Source: Owenia fusiformis (Eukaryota > Annelida > Polychaeta > Sabellida > Oweniidae). From it: DNA of 60,000 nucleotides. Made by a program: the position numbers and the translations under genes. The stretch spans positions 11,714,030-11,774,029 of the forward strand of contig CAIIXF020000009.1 of NCBI GenBank assembly GCA_903813345.2, in the 5' to 3' direction. Positions 51,701 through 58,435 of the stretch are shown here, piece after piece; positions within the stretch are counted from its first letter, which is position 1, and the number at the start of each line of letters is the position of its first letter. A model generated the notes under the pieces. The model worked only from the letters and a program-made list of their open reading frames with translations, made no database searches and was not told the origin of the DNA.

Positions 51701-53259
51701 GTGTCCTAATCCTCCATTAGCTCCCCATTTTAGAATTATATTCCCATTGGATCAAATTTCATCGCAATCATGCTTTAAGATGTCAGACCCGGGTGCCAAA
51801 TAGCGAATTCAAACATGACCGTGCTCTATTCGAATTTCTCAACCAATCAGAATGCAGCATAGCCAATATAGAACGTTCTCTAATTCTCCATAGATGCACG
51901 ACCATGCTCTATTCAATCTGCAATTTGCATTGTTTTGAGTGACGTCACATCTCAGCTGCACATCTGGGGCTCTGTCCGGGGATAGCTGTTCTTTTTTACA
52001 GAATCTTGACAGCATGCGTATTCTTCCTTCATGCCCGTTCCACAGACACGGCTTTTACTAATTTTTATGTTTGAATCGGAATAAATAATGATAGGCCATT
52101 CAATATGGTGAAATTCAGCACTCGTTGGACAGAATGTTAGTACAAATGCACTCACCTTCGGTTCGTGCTTTGTACAACATTCTGTCCAACTCGTGCTGAA
52201 TTTCACCATATTGAATGGCCTATCATTATTTATTCCTTAAATCAACAACTCAAAGGGCAACACTTAATGTTTGAATCTTAATTTTGTTCATTGATTACAA
52301 CAGTACGGAAATTCATGCCCTTGATAAATATTTTTAAATTGCCAAACATAAACTGGCTTTAATAACAATACAATGGAGACTTCCGGTTACCAAATTTATG
52401 GAAAGGAGTGTATTTGACCTATTCAGAGGGTGGTAATTATCACTAGCCTGTAGGCCTAAGGGTAATTACTTACAGGAGATCATCAACGATGTACATCAAC
52501 CGAAGATGTTTATATCACGAAGATGCCCGAAGATGCCTTAAAGAACCAATCAAATTCATTGAAGGGTGAGGGCCCGGATGAGGACTACATCTTCGGCCAT
52601 CTTCGGTTTTTGTCGAAGAGTCATTACCCTATTTCTTACCTTTCATCTTCCTCCTCTTCATCCTCATCCCTCAGTTTAAAAGATGTCACTTTTGCTATTC
52701 CTGGTTTATTTTTATGTGGCTTCTGCCTAGGCTCAATTGAATCAGAGAAAACTGACCCAGATTCCGAACCCTCTCTGCTATTAGAGTTAATACTGTGATT
52801 ATCCAAAAGTATGGAGTACTCTTTTTTGAATATGGGCTTGGGTAGCTCCATCATATTATGCCATGGGTACACAGTCCCCAGTGTTGTTTTAGATTTATTC
52901 ATTGTCAGTGGAGATTTTGATTTTGGATTCTTTGAGGTGTGTGTGGTTTTTCCGATCATTGTAGTTGATCTTGCTCCCAGAGAATTCAGATTCCCCTTTT
53001 TGTTTGGATTCTTCATCTTGTGAGACTGGGCACTCCGTATGGCACTATTTTTATGATGGTGGTCATTTGAAACGGTGCCATTTCTAGGTGAGGTACCATT
53101 TGACGTTTGTTTTACTCGTTCTTTTTGTTGCTCTTTCTTATTGTGGTGAATATCTTTTGTTTTGATTGTAGTGCTGTGCCTACTGTTGTCATTATGATGT
53201 CTGATTTCGACATCCTTAGTTGTTAAAAAAGCTTCTTTGTCACTAAGAACATCGGCCAT
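27424..53259 (-). CDS. WD-repeat/EF-hand ciliary protein, WDR49 (CFAP337)/WDR64/WDY family, 20 exons
   Basis: Complete gene model. Twenty exons joined by GT-AG introns give an uninterrupted frame of 4068 nt (1355 residues plus stop). Order: residues 1-206 low-complexity Lys/Asn/Ser/His-rich head ending in DEDEEEEDER; 207-339 EF-hand pair (LNLDEFKDIIGKVL, then the canonical calcium loop DTSCDGYVDWDE at about 292-303); 340-1090 WD40 repeats forming one or two propellers (LVTGSSDYIVRLWN, VVTGADDSTVCVWD, LLATGSFDGEILVWT, LLTGDTTGNLAVWN, ILSSSTDKTAKLWD); then a charged C-terminal tail. EF-hand followed by WD40 is the architecture of WDR49/CFAP337, WDR64 and Drosophila WDY, axonemal or flagellar proteins; I infer a ciliary role. 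The family match rests on domain order and motifs; which paralogue cannot be settled by eye. It is longer than usual because of exon 1, which the alternative first exon at 58.4 kb would replace by 17 codons. Introns hold several mobile elements and two arrays that copy splice donors. Confidence 0.88.
28356..28505 (-). CDS. WD-repeat/EF-hand gene, exon 19
   Basis: Acceptor TGTTTCAG, donor GTAAGT; 50 codons. Reads GLGVKMERELIRRQADRQER, then HFGENKIDPNEIQKFEHVC, ending SPYQALVMP. The charged first half is predicted helical. Confidence 0.9.
28600..29585. repeat. 15-bp minisatellite, about 65 copies
   Basis: The unit ATTTCAATATATGGC with variants at its last bases and at the central ATA, almost exactly 15 bp throughout. 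It lies in the intron between exons 18 and 19. Because 15 is a multiple of three, long repetitive ORFs appear in several frames on both strands; these are not genes. Confidence 0.95.
30143..30533 (-). repeat. Array of six copies of the exon 18 end and splice donor
   Basis: A unit of exactly 66 bp: about 21 bp of exon end (coding RLIESA), the donor, and 45 bp of intron. Donor GT pairs fall at 30511, 30445, 30379, 30313, 30247 and 30181. Five keep GTAAGT and the one at 30247 reads GTAAAT. Reading on into the first intronic unit meets a stop after about 12 codons. Confidence 0.93.
30513..30689 (-). CDS. WD-repeat/EF-hand gene, exon 18
   Basis: Acceptor ACATTTCAG, donor GTAAGT at 30512; 59 codons. 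Reads KGSSEVIITGTDKGGQNIPP, then RPQTFPFKTNKSTLTAASNS, ending SRLIESA: a polar, probably disordered tail. Its end and donor are copied in a 66-bp array. Confidence 0.88.
30700..31080. repeat. Degenerate GTCAATAATA-type array
   Basis: Irregular repeats of TATGAAGTCAATAATA and relatives every 15-20 bp in the intron between exons 17 and 18. A similar shorter stretch occurs at 39940-40050 (AATGAAGTCAATAAC). Confidence 0.7.
31820..32290. repeat. 44-bp minisatellite in the exon 17-18 intron
   Basis: The unit TCAAGAAATGGCCTCACATA followed by TGTCAAAGTATTACCTCATA, starting at 31835, 31879 and 31923 and continuing about eight times with decay at the right end. The ORFs of 125-136 codons here are translations of the repeat. 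Confidence 0.93.
32524..32669 (-). CDS. WD-repeat/EF-hand gene, exon 17
   Basis: Acceptor ATGTTTCAG; donor GTGCGA (weak). Reads DMLGKVSKLDVEGGEDGRMS, then EIPTLERGETLTDDGTWLAS, ending NQTGTR. The phase at both ends fits the neighbours, which supports the weak donor. Confidence 0.82.
32895..33015. repeat. G-run and C-run inverted pair
   Basis: A run of G after ACATT (about 32904-32916) is matched about 90 bp later by a run of C before TCCATTAG (about 32998-33010). Short flanking bases (TTACA, GTAAC) are also complementary. It is in the intron between exons 16 and 17. Confidence 0.6.
33250..33319 (-). CDS. WD-repeat/EF-hand gene, exon 16
   Basis: Acceptor TTTTGCAG, donor GTATAT; 23 codons plus one base. 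Reads SELWDLKNPKTWEYHKAIEA, the end of the last propeller. Confidence 0.9.
33693..33863 (-). CDS. WD-repeat/EF-hand gene, exon 15
   Basis: Acceptor TTTTGTAG, donor GTATCA; 57 codons. Reads TSWRGHDGAVASVEFISHAK, then FILSSSTDKTAKLWDIQGHH: a WD40 repeat with GH and WD in the expected places. Confidence 0.96.
34539..34684 (-). CDS. WD-repeat/EF-hand gene, exon 14
   Basis: Acceptor TATTGTAG, donor GTAAAG. Reads SFYAPELADESVLALSTNPS, then NSILLTGDTTGNLAVWNILE: a WD40 repeat. Confidence 0.95.
34957..35093 (-). CDS. WD-repeat/EF-hand gene, exon 13
   Basis: Acceptor TCTTTTAG, donor GTATGA. Reads QPAPVDKLLFLAGRASSKRV, then ESATLISSEAGTLFWWCIFG, a WD blade. The first 14 bases of the exon (around ACCGGCCCCTGTA) recur once about 35 bp upstream in the preceding intron. 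Confidence 0.92.
35467..35577 (-). CDS. WD-repeat/EF-hand gene, exon 12
   Basis: Acceptor ATATTTAG, donor GTAGAT. Reads TKKPIGGVASSTTSSASSKS, then SRPNSRHRKRHKLQK: a Ser- and Arg/Lys-rich linker within the WD region. Confidence 0.88.
35900..36081 (-). CDS. WD-repeat/EF-hand gene, exon 11
   Basis: Acceptor TTTCCAG, donor GTAAGT; ends with two bases of a split Ala codon. Reads HWKGGQLHQDDILAIDYCS, then NLLATGSFDGEILVWTLDTE: a WD40 repeat. Confidence 0.95.
36214..36651. mobile_element. 438-bp inverted-repeat element with 9-bp target duplication
   Basis: The ends GGCTTTGTATAAAAACC and the reverse complement of the right end (GGCCTTGTATAAAAAACC) extend as inverted repeats for about 85 bp. Flanks carry the direct repeat GTGAAAAGA (36205-36213, 36652-36660). 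An 8-9-bp duplication would fit hAT or Mutator-like elements; the superfamily is unclear. The interior on the minus strand contains GGGTTTGAATCCCAC, a good match to a tRNA B box, with a TTAGTTAG stretch beyond it, possibly a SINE fragment captured inside. Confidence 0.75.
36679..36834 (-). CDS. WD-repeat/EF-hand gene, exon 10
   Basis: Acceptor ATCTTCAG, donor GTAAGT; 52 codons. Reads VWNFQNGHNINKAEPVSDTE, then ITGLVHVVEGGKNIIAVGWS, then RLITIYDDSNPD. Confidence 0.94.
37578..37742 (-). CDS. WD-repeat/EF-hand gene, exon 9
   Basis: Acceptor CCGACAG, donor GTGTTT; 55 codons. Reads VVTGADDSTVCVWDIDSGA, then GAHGNEEITTMIFDRTWRRL, then FTGARNGTMK: a full WD40 repeat. Confidence 0.95.
38080..38490 (-). 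repeat. Array of seven copies of the exon 8 end and splice donor
   Basis: Copies of the exon 8 3' end (coding NEFYKQ) plus donor and intron start. Donor GT pairs lie at 38468, 38406, 38344, 38289, 38237, 38175 and 38113 (plus-strand position of the lower base), 62 bp apart except for two shortened units (55 and 52 bp). Six copies keep GTATGT; the fourth from the left (38289) has GTTTGT. The whole array lies inside the intron except for the authentic copy. Confidence 0.92.
38470..38733 (-). CDS. WD-repeat/EF-hand gene, exon 8
   Basis: Acceptor ATTTCAG, donor GTATGT at 38469; 88 codons. Reads CVKVWDIKEHTCLQTVQIKF, then IPEHGSNPLHLQGGAHNALV, ending AIYNEFYKQ. The last 18 bases and the donor are the seed of a seven-copy array in the following intron. 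Confidence 0.94.
39020..39211 (-). CDS. WD-repeat/EF-hand gene, exon 7
   Basis: Acceptor ATCGTAG, donor GTAAGT; 64 codons. Reads LVTGSSDYIVRLWNPFVP and ALLRGHTTGVIGVKIHE: a textbook WD40 repeat ending in WN followed by the GH of the next. Confidence 0.96.
39562..39753 (-). CDS. WD-repeat/EF-hand gene, exon 6
   Basis: Acceptor AATTACAG, donor GTGAGT; 64 codons. Reads DVMKQNKWTRISVINDVHPG, then IEYLPHTHNIISSSGSSKNS, then MDINRNKKSYVFQIGK. Confidence 0.94.
40087..40869. mobile_element. 783-bp foldback element with ATTCT target duplication
   Basis: Two arms of about 350 bp in opposite orientation (40087-40443, 40512-40869) with ends CACCCTATGCAGACAGAGCC, flanked by ATTCT (40082-40086, 40870-40874). 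Each arm carries the same 63-codon ORF at about 87% identity, on opposite strands. It is in the intron between exons 5 and 6. A 5-bp duplication and CAC- ends recall Transib, but this is only a hint. Confidence 0.85.
40943..41080 (-). CDS. WD-repeat/EF-hand gene, exon 5
   Basis: Acceptor TATTTCAG, donor GTAAAT; 46 codons, phase 0. Reads NPEAEALLLFGNDCGAINLI, then GTHKKEHGVSMIYMK, a WD-type blade. Confidence 0.92.
41460..41798 (-). CDS. WD-repeat/EF-hand gene, exon 4
   Basis: Acceptor TATTCCAG, donor GTACAT; 113 codons. Reads QEVTTKIVAMECQGWKYVTI, SKEGAITVFDQNL and KIAISSTGRDIRFFDAST: the first propeller blades. Confidence 0.94.
42206..42352 (-). CDS. WD-repeat/EF-hand gene, exon 3 (EF-hand)
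   Basis: Acceptor TCTTACAG, donor GTGAGT; 49 codons in phase 0. Reads LDTSCDGYVDWDEFCTYML. The loop D-T-S-C-D-G-Y-V-D-W-D-E has acidic or Ser ligands at positions 1, 3, 5, 9 and 12 and Gly at 6, a complete calcium-binding loop. Confidence 0.95.
42707..42956 (-). CDS. WD-repeat/EF-hand gene, exon 2
   Basis: Acceptor TATTTTCAG, donor GTATGT. Reads SFNRVDAHLRLEEKIQLHHL, then FYANFEPPPIEIPSDSIYAP, then ESLNLDEFKDIIGKVLG and EQLEKLFVK. The LDEFKDIIGKVL part resembles the first helix of an EF-hand pair. This is the common exon joined by both first exons. Confidence 0.93.
43952..44347. mobile_element. 396-bp MITE nested in the 4.1-kb element
   Basis: Terminal inverted repeats CAAAGGACGATTCTCGG and CCGAGAATCGTCCTTTG, continuing to TTTGGAGAAC. 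The interior is two tandem copies of about 195 bp carrying TTATCCCTGCTTC, TTTAATTTGGGTAATATTTC and GATGAACTTC or relatives. Confidence 0.8.
45340..46975. repeat. About 240-bp tandem array and 270-bp recent duplication
   Basis: Units carrying TTTACGCACACATGACC, CATTTACCTTGAAAAC and TTGCATTTTCTCATGG recur at about 45341, 45547, 45783, 46021, 46254, 46492 and 46763. The last two belong to a 270-bp segment (CAATATAT to TTCAGACATT) present twice with almost no differences, so this duplication is young. Confidence 0.88.
47305..51780. other. Intronic spacer, no gene established
   Basis: Within the long intron of the WD-repeat gene. AT-rich, no recognisable protein. One splice-bounded open stretch at 48321-48353 is noted among the findings. 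Confidence 0.4.
52081..52235. repeat. Hairpin with about 60-bp arms
   Basis: ATAAATAATGATAGGCCATT through TGGACAGAATGTT (ending near 52138) is matched in reverse complement by AACATTCTGTCCAAC through AATGGCCTATCATTATTTAT (about 52180-52235). The loop is about 40 bp. Nearby 51815-51915 has two copies of a CATG(A)CCGTGCTCTATTC-type motif, suggesting a MITE remnant. Confidence 0.75.
52640..53259 (-). CDS. WD-repeat/EF-hand gene, exon 1 (low-complexity head)
   Basis: Starts MADVLSDKEAFLTTKDVEIR with an in-frame TAA nine codons upstream. 206 codons rich in Lys, Asn, Ser and His (HHNKKEQQKERVKQ, RSAQSHKMKNPNKKGN), then DEDEEEEDER before donor GTAAGA, leaving AG. No recognisable domain; probably disordered. 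Plus-strand ORFs over it are shadows. Confidence 0.8.
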
Positions 53260-53286
53260 CTTATATGGTTGGCCTCTTATAGGTTA

Positions 53287-54758
53287 TGAATTGACAGATT
53301 TTGAAATATTTTGTCATACTTCATAAGAGCCTTCTGTAAAGCATCCCTGGGGTCACTAAATGCAGTTTTAGAAATATGTTACAATATTCTATAAATAAAA
53401 CATCCGTGTAGATTTTGAATCAGTGCAACCAATTAGGGTCAACTATAATATTGACATCCACTGTTTCACCTTCCGCTCTGCTTATAACTTGTAAATACTC
53501 CATAACATTTGAATAAACTATTTCTATTTCTGTAATTTCTATACAGTATCAAATATCATCTTCATGTTCATATACCGTAATCCTTGGTTATTTCAGGCTT
53601 TTCTGTTGCATTTTGCAATTTAAACATGACGATCAGACGAACATTACTTTTATTCATGGGAATGCAGTATGTACCGTGGTCCATTGCTACGTAACAAGGT
53701 AAGGTAGTTTCCTTTCGTTCAATGTCAAAATTAATGACCCCAAATATAACCTGAATACAGTCATTAATTATATGAGCTATAAGTCAGCTCCTCTATTACA
53801 AATCTATATCCAATGCCTGATAGTAATATACATAGATCCATTCCAATTAAGCTTCAAATTTTTGTTGTAGTAACTCGCACATCCAGGTTGTTGAAATATG
53901 TCACGTATGAAAACGTGTCATTCAATTATATTCGTAAAAAACACTACGCGCTTTGGTTTGTTTATCCACTCTGTGAACAATACAACCTATTGAAAATTGC
54001 TCAGATAAGTTACACGTTCAATTCTATTTTTGATAAGTATATTTATCAGTAGTCAGTTGTCACTATAGGCGTATAGAATATTTGCAATCATATCCAATTG
54101 CTTAAATACACATGCGAAATCCTAAATATTTCTAACCGAGCTCTCAAGACGTCGCTCAAGTTTTGATAATAAAGGAATTAAAGTTATCCAAAACACAAAC
54201 AATATCACAAAATCCGTTTATTTGAATTCAAGCTTTTTCTGTCTGATAACACGCCCATATATGAACGCCACAGAGGTAATATTTGCATCTGTAAAATACT
54301 ACAAAACGGAACGGAATAATCAAGAAATAATTTAATATCTCAATAAAATTTACTTTCAATTGTATAGAGATACAATTAAATAAATTAACGTCATTCAATT
54401 TAAGGATACAAATTGAAGACATAGTGATAAAATAATGAAATTTCCCAGACGGCAGATTTCCGTGTGAGAAAGGACTTAGATATGGGGATTATGATGTTTT
54501 GAAATTCATTGTGTCAATTATTACCTGAGAATTTTATTGAATTATCGATGATGGATACAAAATTCGTCTTAACCTTATGGTACTTATTTATTGTAACAAT
54601 TGGAACATAAACACTTTGTTCATGAAATCCATAGGTTACCGAGCTCTACCTGGGATTAAAAATTAATTATAAGTTACAAAATGGCAAGGTTCCAGTCATC
54701 AGAATACACTGATTGGCAACACTTGCTCGGATACCACATGACCTTTTTTACATATATA
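53287..54758. other. Upstream region of the 53.2-kb first exon
   Basis: No gene seen. It would hold the promoter of the long form of the WD-repeat gene if that exon is the true start, and is an intron otherwise. Confidence 0.35.
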
Positions 54759-54759
54759 C

Positions 54760-55633
54760 ACTCCCCTCCATAAGTTTGGCAACCTTTTTCCCCCATTGAA
54801 CTACGTGTTAACGCCTCTTTACGTTGGAATTTTTATTTACTTGACCGGCGATGAAATAACTTATAATATTAATGGAAACGTAACTTGACTTTAATTCCAA
54901 TACCTCCAAATTTTCTCAATTTTTTTCCTCAATTACAATAGGTCGAAAATTGATGATAAATTTGATGAATTTTTGAAAATCGTTATTCCCATGTAATCCA
55001 ACGGGAAATTGAGGGTTCGGGGCAAATCAGAAATCAGGATATCTTTTCAGTAAAAGATTCAGCAAAAAATATTTTTATATAAAAAATTGAATTGTCTAAC
55101 TTTTTTGAACACTAAGTGTTTAGTTTATTTGATGAATATTAAAGTTACAGCGCTTCAAAGTCATTTTTGAAAATAATTTTTCGCCTCCTGTGTTATTTCA
55201 ATGGGAGAGGTTTTTTGAAAAAGAATTTTGACTTTAAAGCCCTATAACTTTGTTGAACCTGGAGAAACATATCAATTTTTTATTAAATAAAGTTAGCAAA
55301 TTCAATTGCCTACCTAACTCGTATTTTTTGCAAGGACTCGGATGGATGGATATTCTGTCATATGACTTGCGACAAACCTACCATTTCCCATTGGTTAACA
55401 TGGGAATGTCGATTTTCAAAAATTAATCAAATTTATCACCAATTTTCGACCTATTGTAATTGAGGAAAAAAAATTAAAAAATTTGGAGGTATTGGAATTA
55501 AAGTCAAATTACGTTTCCATCAATAGTATAAGTATTTTCATCGCAGGTTAAGTAAATAAAAATTAAAAGGTAAAGAGGCTTTAACACGTAGTTCAATGGG
55601 GGAAAAAGGGTTGCCAAACTTATGGAGGGGAGT
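54760..55633. mobile_element. 874-bp foldback element
   Basis: The ends ACTCCCCTCCATAAGTTTGG and CCAAACTTATGGAGGGGAGT begin inverted arms of about 220 bp (54760-54980, 55410-55633) carrying AACACGTAGTTCAATGGGGG and ATTTGGAGGTATTGGAATTA. A Tc1-like look to the tips, but no clear TA duplication. No transposase ORF. Confidence 0.8.
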
Positions 55634-55985
55634 CCAATTTACCATCGATTTTCTTCGATTTCACTGCACTCAAATTTTAATGGAACTTTTCAAATATAGC
55701 TTCAAGGTATTATCAGGAAAATGAACGTTTTTGTTTGTAATTAACAAAATTTCTCCATTCAAGAATTAATCCGGCAGAATCCACTGAGATTCTATGAAGT
55801 AGTCTGATTAAAAAGCATCATTCCCGGGATAACGTCAGCCTTTAAAAGTGGACAGTTTAAAACAACCATCTTTCATCCAACCAAAGTTAAAAATGATCGA
55901 TTCGTCATCACTCTTTGGTTTGGTTTCGTTTCATTTCAACATACAAACGAACTGACAAACGAACTGACTTTTCTAAAGTTCTAAG

Positions 55986-56660
55986 ATGTCTCAGAATTTT
56001 TTTCAACAAAATCAGGTTGCAGGTATGTAAAGCTTCCCATAATCATTAACTTGTAAATAAGACGAAGATTATCTCAATAGCGTTCGTGGGGGAGTTATAG
56101 TTTTAAGTTAGGTAACATACTCAATACTAGTTTCATTCTGTCTCTGGGTGGTAGCCAGGCATAAGGCAAAATACGTTATCCACAGTTCTTTCGCGAACAA
56201 AATTGAAGAAATGAATTCCAGTAGCACAGTTATTTTGTGGGAGCTGGCATCCAACATGGTAGACTAACGGATGATGAATTGTCGACCCTAGCGCATTATA
56301 TTTCTTATAAATGTTGCTTTCCTTAATTAGGGCCAGCAATCCTTTTCACACAAGTATGATGTCACGTTATAAAGTTCAAATGAAAGTGATTACTAGTATT
56401 CAAATAGTGAAGTTGATGTATTCTAATGATTAGATTTGTGATATTTATTTTTACATCATCTCTGTTTTTCAGACATCGAGGACCCAGAGTTAGACGGCCT
56501 AGACATTGATTACGTCAGATATGGTATAAAAGAGAAGGCCTATCAGTTGTTACGTAAATGGAGAGACCGCGACAGTTACCAGGCCACTGTACAGCGCCTT
56601 AAAGATGCTTGCATTGCTATAGGACGTTTGGACATTATGGAAAGTGCTCATTTAAACTAA
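55986..56660 (+). CDS. Two-exon gene for a 74-residue half death-domain protein
   Basis: Exon 1 (55986-56022) encodes MSQNFFQQNQVA and ends in a single G before donor GTATGT. Exon 2 (56473-56660) follows acceptor TGTTTTTCAG and continues in the matching phase as DIEDPELDGLDIDYVRYGI, then KEKAYQLLRKWRDRDSYQAT, then VQRLKDACIAIGRLDIMESA and LN, stop. The order KAYQLLRKW, ATVQRLKDAC, GRLDIME is that of death-domain helices 4 to 6 (compare the ankyrin, FADD and TNF-receptor families). The N-terminal helices are absent from this model, so either more exons exist upstream or this is a true half domain. AATAAA lies at 56773-56778. The gene is antisense inside an intron of the WD-repeat gene. Confidence 0.65.
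56473..56660 (+). CDS. Death-domain exon (C-terminal half of the fold)
   Basis: The well-supported exon of the small gene: strong pyrimidine tract and AG at 56471-56472, 61 codons with conserved hydrophobic and GR-D spacing, stop at 56658-56660. Codon use is less AT-rich than the surrounding sequence, as expected for real coding DNA. Confidence 0.78.
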
Positions 56661-56772
56661 AATTGCATCTAATTTTGATCAAAGGGGTTCTGTCAAGGCG
56701 CCTCAAAATTTCCTTCTGTACATTATGCTTGGAGGTTACTGGAGAATTTTTTTTATCTATAACCACAGTGAT

Positions 56773-56778
56773 AATAAA
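56773..56778 (+). promoter_or_regulatory. Poly(A) signal after the death-domain exon
   Basis: AATAAA 112 nt after the stop codon, a usual distance for a short 3' UTR. Confidence 0.5.
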
Positions 56779-56978
56779 AAAAGAAAAGCCAAAGAACTGA
56801 TGTTTCCATCTGAAACATGTAATTTGAACTGAGAACCTCTATAGCTGAACACTTGGCAGATGTATTTATTTTTATACACATTGCTCAATAATAATACTAC
56901 TATTTTTTGATAGATGTCACTCTTGTACCTATGATGATTGTTCAGGCCTTCTTATTGCTTTATATTATTCTACTGTGT

Positions 56979-57515
56979 CACTGGTGATCCACTCGATTAC
57001 GCTGGTTACCAAAACGGTTCGTTTTGGTAACAAAATGTCGGAACATCCGGAAGGTACGATTTTTCTCGTTTCCTTATTTTTCACGTTGTAGGCACGTTGT
57101 AGACATTTTTAACACAAACGTGTATCAGTATCATATGTTTAAGAAAGTGTACATATTTGCGAACAAATAGTTCAGAAGACAACAGAATCGTCGATTTTCT
57201 TCCTCACTTAAGTTACATAAACGGTTTGGGTTAAAAGTGCTGATCTTAACTGTTTTTAGAAAAACCGTTTATGTAACTTAAGTGAGGAAGTAAATCGACG
57301 ATTCTGTTGTCCTCTGAGCTATTTTTTCGCAAACATGTACATTTTCTAAAACATATACATAATACTGATGTACGTTGTGAGAAAAAACGTCGTGGGGATT
57401 CTGCCTACAACGCGTGAAATAAGGAAAAAAGAAAAATCGTGCCTTCGACGTTCCGACATTTTGTTACCAAAACGGTTCGTTTTGGTAACCAGCGTAATCG
57501 AGTGGATCACCAGTG
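56979..57515. mobile_element. 537-bp foldback element, nearly perfect hairpin
   Basis: The arms 56979-57227 and about 57262-57515 are reverse complements with few mismatches, starting CACTGGTGATCCACTCGATT and separated by only about 35 bp. Within each arm is a smaller palindrome ACCAAAACGGTTCGTTTTGGT. Flanks share TGT. No coding capacity; the 88-codon ORF over its right arm is incidental. Confidence 0.88.
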
Positions 57516-58382
57516 TGTATACGATATATCTTTGCCTGCCTGAAATTATCCATTACATCAGTATGACCCAAAATGGAAGTACAGCATTTGGACGACTAAA
57601 TGGCAATCAAATAACAACCGAAGAGCATTGGTGATTTGATTAACTATTCATTATCTTCAAAAACTCATTGATCATCACTTTCAGTTTTCTGTCCAAAGAA
57701 ACACTGTAACACAGAAAAGCAAAAGTATACACCCTTTAAATATTTTATGAATGGGATAACAAAACGTCTTGTCAATACCTACTATTGAAAACACATCTAT
57801 TGTTAAACAAAAAATATTTTCTTTTGTAATCACATACTTTTGAGTAAATAAACTGAAATCACGCTACGTTTTGTCAATAATCGAGAAAAATATTTTTCAT
57901 ACTCATTGATCCAATATTCCTAACAATGCAAAACGTGTGATTCCTGGTTTTGAAAGAATACACTGTTTGATGCATGAGGCTTAATTTTAGTTATGAATCG
58001 TCATCTAGAATTATCTTGTCTTGGTTGTAACAAGATAAACCTCAACCGAAAGGATCTGCGAAAGTGGTTGTTAATGCATTTACTTTAAATATGGTTTTAT
58101 AGATGGCGTACTTGAGTTGTGATTTGAATTGACAGTTTACAAATGCAACTAACAAATATTGAAACTTTCCACGTCATACTCTGAATCAACATCATCAACC
58201 ATATAACACTCTGACTCTCACTGATGATTCTAGAAGTTTATGTTATGGAGATCCTCACAACAATAAACTGACCTTTGTGGCCTTAAGAGGAAATTTGAAT
58301 GCCGTGTAAATGAAAGTCGGTCACTTCCAGTCAAATGTCATTTTTGAAAAAGCTCATAAATAATTATTTGAAGTTGACCTAC
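57516..58382. other. Intron upstream of the death-domain gene's far side, no feature
   Basis: No coding exon or repeat recognised between the foldback element and the 58.4-kb exon. Confidence 0.35.
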
Positions 58383-58435
58383 CTTTCAACCTTGGTTTCA
58401 ACTTCTTCGGGAGCATCTCCCCAGATCAGATCCAT
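58383..58435 (-). CDS. Alternative first coding exon of the WD-repeat/EF-hand gene
   Basis: ATG then MDLIWGDAPEEVETKVE, ending GAAAG before donor GTAGGT. It leaves two bases (AG), exactly the phase needed to join exon 2 (SFNRVDAHLRLEEK), and the joined protein reads smoothly as ETKVE-SFNRVDAHL. It would give a form of 1166 residues without the low-complexity head. Whether this or the 53.2-kb exon is the main start cannot be decided from sequence. Confidence 0.65.

Noticed and set aside
52811-53023. Plus-strand hydrophobic ORF
   Set aside because: Antisense of the Lys/Asn-rich exon 1 of the WD-repeat gene.
57368-57634. 88-codon ORF
   Set aside because: Starts inside the right arm of a foldback transposon and has no recognisable motif.
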